Of a stretch of DNA of 64,000 nucleotides, positions 61,701-64,000 are shown piece after piece. The DNA is from CAYMCO01 sp964388955 (GTDB taxonomy: Bacteria; Chloroflexota; Anaerolineae; Anaerolineales; E44-bin32). The DNA is taken from the NCBI GenBank assembly GCA_964388955.1, contig CAYMCO010000027.1, positions 1-64,000 on the forward strand, read 5' to 3'. The position numbers and the translations under genes are program-made. Below the pieces are notes generated by a model that had not been told where the DNA came from, did no database searches, and worked only from the letters and a program-made list of their open reading frames with translations. Numbering within the stretch: the stretch's first letter is position 1; every line of letters begins with the position of its first letter.

Positions 61701-62053
61701 ATCTGGTGGACAATGCCATCAAGTTCCACCCGTCGAGCGGCTTCGTGATGCTACGAGCCTACCAGGAAGATGGCCGTCAGCTTATCCAGGTGCGAGACGA
61801 CGGGCCGGGGATCGCAGCCGCCGATCAGGCACGCCTGTTTGAGAAATTCTACAAGGTGATGGAGGGCGAGGCGGCCGCTCGCGGCGGAACCGGGCTCGGT
61901 CTGGCCATCGTCAAATCCATTATCGAGCGCCATCACGGCAGCATTCATCTCGAAAGCCAGTTGGGCGTGGGGAGCACCTTCACTTTGGAGCTGCCGCGCC
62001 AGCAGCCCGAATCAAGTGAGTCCAACCTGGGAACAGAGGTTCAGGCGCGCTGA
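58730..62053 (+). CDS. Multi-domain membrane sensor histidine kinase
   Basis: A 1107-aa sensor. About six to eight membrane helices (residues 5-260) come first, then a helix and a large outer Cache-like domain (about 280-500). The last outer helix is at about 515-540, HAMP at 540-595 (SRRLTRPLRQMAGVAESIARGDLARPV), GAF at about 600-745, and PAS at about 755-860. HisKA has the site in VATVSHDLKTPLTLMRGYGAM (His about 878). The catalytic ATPase domain (about 990-1095) has NLVDNAIKFHPSSGF, DDGPGIAAAD and GGTGLGLAIVKSII, all intact. The ATG at 58730 is chosen since the promoter lies just upstream. It is divergent from the REC-MinD gene. Confidence 0.92.
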   Translation: MNIDLWALAGGFQLGLPLRPSGYALAAFSLLALIWILRTSFKQSSFLVRRPSERPWFVWGGIAILVPLASGLLWVRWDVSGAAAPGILPQQGMPLLIFFGALPWMLAAGILSAGEAALVGLAAGAIRAGWGTHSLLTPLFVSFEAYFVAWLLRRDYDDWFGTGLRNPILSGLAGAAIFALLRSLDRLAYSSGMLYDGLDYSLTLLGPTLLTAGVEALIAGTLGEVVRRAVPGQWYAPKRLTAPPYRRSLAARLITVYVVMGVLASGFLLYGDWLLAYASARESVEREMRQTAAQASEDIPYFVQTGRSLVRQFADDIALDQRSPAELNARLESQMRFTPFFIGLSVYDPKGTALARAPKGTTEVDQASDQVRYAIELALNGIPQEIVVSGDDPQGESARLVFISPIRPPGSPAPTGALAGTADLGTNPVLFPAVRRLSSISPGQAFIVDGSGEIILSPGDRAASWFPGLERAQDGRVTTETGPDGTRWLVYFYPVPSFPWGIVLALPLRVVNSLAVPIAVRLFVVIVLVGAALLVAVYLISRRLTRPLRQMAGVAESIARGDLARPVRGSGEDEIGRLSSSFERMRHSLRDRLDEMALVLQVSQSLASSFKLHEALPPLLAGVRDITKADLVRLVLRPAGPAGVVELETYSDGEDPGDWSHLDAGILALCGDKGQFVLENPRRARAVLDVESLKQPIEALMGMPISTEGEYVGALWIGHRDPHSYDSDELNLLSIVSSQLGVSLANARLFQMAEQERTLLSAIQEATPEAVIVTDQRGIVVLANPAAETVLGVEPRQAWGKPVEDVVEHPALLDLLHGSGTGVHAAEVRLEEGRVLFGTAQDIEAGRGGQARRVCVLWDITHFKMLDALKSEFVATVSHDLKTPLTLMRGYGAMLPMVGSMSSQQKELVGKILSSVDRMARLVDDLLDLGRIEAGIALEVDRVELRDLLSQVIEDYRPQANNKGIQLQLDLADDHQALEADEALLRQAISNLVDNAIKFHPSSGFVMLRAYQEDGRQLIQVRDDGPGIAAADQARLFEKFYKVMEGEAAARGGTGLGLAIVKSIIERHHGSIHLESQLGVGSTFTLELPRQQPESSESNLGTEVQAR

Positions 62054-62305
62054 GATATCCCCCTTGAACATGCTCCTCCCCCCAATGTCCTCTGGGCGGC
62101 GGTGAAGGAAATGGACCTGGAGCGTGGGGGCACCGAGGTGGGGGGAATCCCTCCCGGAGGGTGCGGGCGGCGCAAGATCCCCCCCGAGACCCGACCGCCA
62201 AAACCGGGCGGCCGGTCCATGCGGGTCGCCCTCCATCGCCGCTGAAACCAAGGTGTGACGATGATGAGGCTGCTTGCACGGAACAAACTAACCGGATCGA
62301 CGGAG
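62054..62305. other. Convergent intergenic region
   Basis: About 250 bp between the two kinase genes with no gene. CCCTC-CCG-GAGGG (62149-62161) is a short stem that might serve as terminator on either strand. Confidence 0.35.
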
Positions 62306-63715
62306 CTAAAGGGAGGCTTCCGGTTGCCCATCTGGCAGGGTCAGCTCGGCGGTGGTTCCTTCGCCTCGCGCACTGGTCAGGGTAAGCGCACCGCCCATCG
62401 CAGAAACCAGTGATTTGGCGATGGAGAGGCCCAGCCCGCTTCCTGATTGGCCGCTTGGATCCACCTGATAGAAGCGCTCGAAAACATGGGCCAAGTCATC
62501 CGGGCTGATTCCGACCCCCGTATCACTGATCCGGATGCGTACCTTGCCCACCTGAACCGTGCACGAAAGGCGAATCTCTCCTCCCGCAGGCGTATGGGCA
62601 AGCGCGTTGTCGATCAGAATCAGCAGCACCTGCCTCAGCCGGACGGCATCCGCTCTCAGGTTCAGGTGAGGACAACTATCGAGTGTCAGCGAAACGGCGT
62701 GCTTCGCAGCCAAGGCGTCCGTTTGCCGTCGCAGGTCCTCCAGCATCTCTCGTGCATCAACCTCCGAGATTTCGAAAGCCACGGCGCTGCTGTCCAGGCG
62801 CGAAAGCAGGAGAAGGTCATCTACGAGTTTGGCCATATGGTCGGATTCGGCCAAGACATCTTCCAACTTGGTCTGACGGGGATCCCCCTGCGGCGTTTGG
62901 CGCAAAGCCACTTCCGCGTTCGCGCGCAGCAAGGTGAGGGGGGTGCGCAGTTCGTGCCCGGCGTTGGCGATGAAGGTCTGCTGTCTAGCCCAAGCCTGCT
63001 CGGCCGGAGCAATCGACCGGCCGGCGAGCCACCACCCTCCGCCACTCATCACGAGCAGGATCCCCCCACCCAGGATTCCCATTGCCAGTTTGAGCTGATT
63101 GAGCACCCGCTGCTGATCGCTCAGTGGACGACCCAACTGCAGCAGAGCAGGTCGGTTCGCTCCATCATCGACAGAGTAGGTGAGCAATCTCACCTGCGTT
63201 CCGCCCTCCGACTCAATGGTGCGCAGATCGTGCCCATTGACGAGCGCGCTGGAAACGGCCGAAGTGTCCGGCGCCAGGTTGGAAGCACCGGCCGGTGAAA
63301 TGGCTTGTTGGTTGCCGGCCCGATCCAGAGAAAGGGTGTATATGGCGGCCAGATCTCCATCATAAGCCTCTTCGCCCGATTCGTGCCCGGCAAGGGGCGT
63401 GGTCACGCCGCCCTCGTCCGCCTCCTCTTCCCGGTCGCGCTCGCCGCGGCCAGAGAGGAGGGGTGGGATGGGGGTCGGTTGGGCGGCTGATCCGCGTTGT
63501 TCGCTCCAGCTCTCGGCTGCTGCGTCCAGCTCCGGCGGAAGGGGCAGGCCGAGTTGTCGGAACTCCTGTGCCATACGATATCGCAGCGCCAGGTCGGTCG
63601 TCTCCTGAAAATAGCTCGCAACCATCCGCTGGGTGCCAGCGATCATCAGGCCGATGAAGCTGGCGGCGACCAGCAGGTATAGGAAGGTCATCCGCAGACG
63701 CAGGCCTCTAAACAC
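62306..63715 (-). CDS. Sensor histidine kinase (HisKA/HATPase)
   Basis: A 469-aa membrane kinase. An N-terminal helix is at about 8-30 (TFLYLLVAASFIGLMIAG). The outer sensor part (about 35-225) contains a low-complexity linker (Arg/Glu/Gly near 85-110), and a second helix lies at about 215-235. HisKA has the site in FIANAGHELRTPLTLLRANAEV. The ATPase domain has LILIDNALAHTPAGGEI, SDTGVGISPDD and GSGLGLSIAKSLV. All boxes are intact. The GTG at 63715 (GGAGACC about 6 bp upstream) overlaps the regulator's stop by 8 bp, a coupled pair. An ATG at 63649 is the alternative start. Confidence 0.93.
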   Translation of the reverse strand: MFRGLRLRMTFLYLLVAASFIGLMIAGTQRMVASYFQETTDLALRYRMAQEFRQLGLPLPPELDAAAESWSEQRGSAAQPTPIPPLLSGRGERDREEEADEGGVTTPLAGHESGEEAYDGDLAAIYTLSLDRAGNQQAISPAGASNLAPDTSAVSSALVNGHDLRTIESEGGTQVRLLTYSVDDGANRPALLQLGRPLSDQQRVLNQLKLAMGILGGGILLVMSGGGWWLAGRSIAPAEQAWARQQTFIANAGHELRTPLTLLRANAEVALRQTPQGDPRQTKLEDVLAESDHMAKLVDDLLLLSRLDSSAVAFEISEVDAREMLEDLRRQTDALAAKHAVSLTLDSCPHLNLRADAVRLRQVLLILIDNALAHTPAGGEIRLSCTVQVGKVRIRISDTGVGISPDDLAHVFERFYQVDPSGQSGSGLGLSIAKSLVSAMGGALTLTSARGEGTTAELTLPDGQPEASL

Positions 63716-64000
63716 GGCTGGTCTCCAGACGGTACCCGACGCCGCGCACGGTCTCAATCGGATCTGGGCGGCCGGGATGGTTCAGTTTCCTGCGCAGATA
63801 GGAGATGTACACGTCCACCGAGGTGGGTAGTACATCTGACTGGTACGACCACACATAGTCGAGGATTTGCGTGCGCGTCAGAGTCTGATCAGCATGCCGG
63901 AGAAGGTACTCCAGCAGCTTCCATTCGGTGCTGGTCAAGTCGAGCGCCACCTCACCGCGCCGGGCGACGTGCGCCCGCATATCCATCACCAGGTCGCCCC
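63708..64000 (-). CDS. OmpR/PhoB-family response regulator, partial
   Basis: The last ~96 residues of a regulator whose N-terminal receiver lies beyond the window. The winged-helix DNA-binding domain reads LDLTSTEWKLLEYLLRHADQTLTRTQILDYVW, then the wing and recognition part VDVYISYLRRKLNHPGRPDPIETVRGVGYRLE. It is translated just before the kinase at 62306-63715 with 8-bp overlap, so the two form a two-component system. Confidence 0.93.
   Translation of the reverse strand, partial: GDLVMDMRAHVARRGEVALDLTSTEWKLLEYLLRHADQTLTRTQILDYVWSYQSDVLPTSVDVYISYLRRKLNHPGRPDPIETVRGVGYRLETSRV

Overview
The window is a GC-rich (low-to-mid 60s % by eye) bacterial chromosome segment. The gene content suggests a Chloroflexota (Anaerolineae-like) organism. 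This is an inference from gene style: a Tad/Flp pilus operon with no secretin in view, REC-CpaE fusions, a K+-independent membrane pyrophosphatase, many Chloroflexi-type GT-C membrane proteins, and MutL with the endonuclease motif. No rRNA, tRNA, CRISPR array or transposase gene was found. Promoters fit TTGnnn-N17/18-TAnnnT, and several start codons lie so close to their -10 box that leaderless or very short-leader transcripts are likely.

Layout. 1-5.7 kb: pyrophosphatase hppA (-), RNA cyclase rtcA (+) and a primary-type sigma factor (+). 6.5-22.3 kb: ten different polytopic GT-C-like membrane proteins, one on the minus strand and nine tightly packed on the plus strand, probably for surface polysaccharide, lipid or protein glycosylation. 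22.3-30.5 kb: a NarL-type regulator, a DegS-like kinase with a degenerate ATP site, then a Tad pilus operon (48-aa Flp pilin, CpaB, REC-CpaE, CpaF/TadA, TadB, TadC). 30.5-33.5 kb: comF, long-form hpf, an unknown GT-A-like protein and an HNH nuclease.

33.5-38.5 kb: a phosphonate-type ABC importer (phnD, phnC and a phnE with a large N-terminal extension). It is flanked by inverted copies of a repeat that share 80 identical bases. A diverged third copy lies upstream of the sigma gene. All three copies end in the motif CTGCCCCYTGRAATGG..AAC, 21-22 bp upstream of the -35 box of the adjacent gene (sigma factor, HNH, folC). This is the most unusual non-coding signal in the window.

38.5-50.3 kb: folC, mfd, pth, a beta-helix-like membrane-anchored protein, ribosomal L25, Nudix, a zinc-ribbon protein, a methyltransferase, a lipid kinase, mgtE and a NIL-domain protein. 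50.8-57.3 kb: a YugP-like protease, an S41 protease, an operon of HAD phosphatase, small coiled-coil membrane protein and CoA-transferase subunit, then mutL and a sirtuin. 57.3-64 kb: a second REC-MinD/CpaE fusion divergent from a very large multi-domain sensor kinase, then an OmpR-type regulator and kinase pair cut by the window edge.

Most genes are housekeeping. The accessory interest lies in the GT-C cluster beside the pilus operon, the repeat and promoter element around the phn cassette, the degenerate kinase, and several short leader ORFs and structured intergenic regions.
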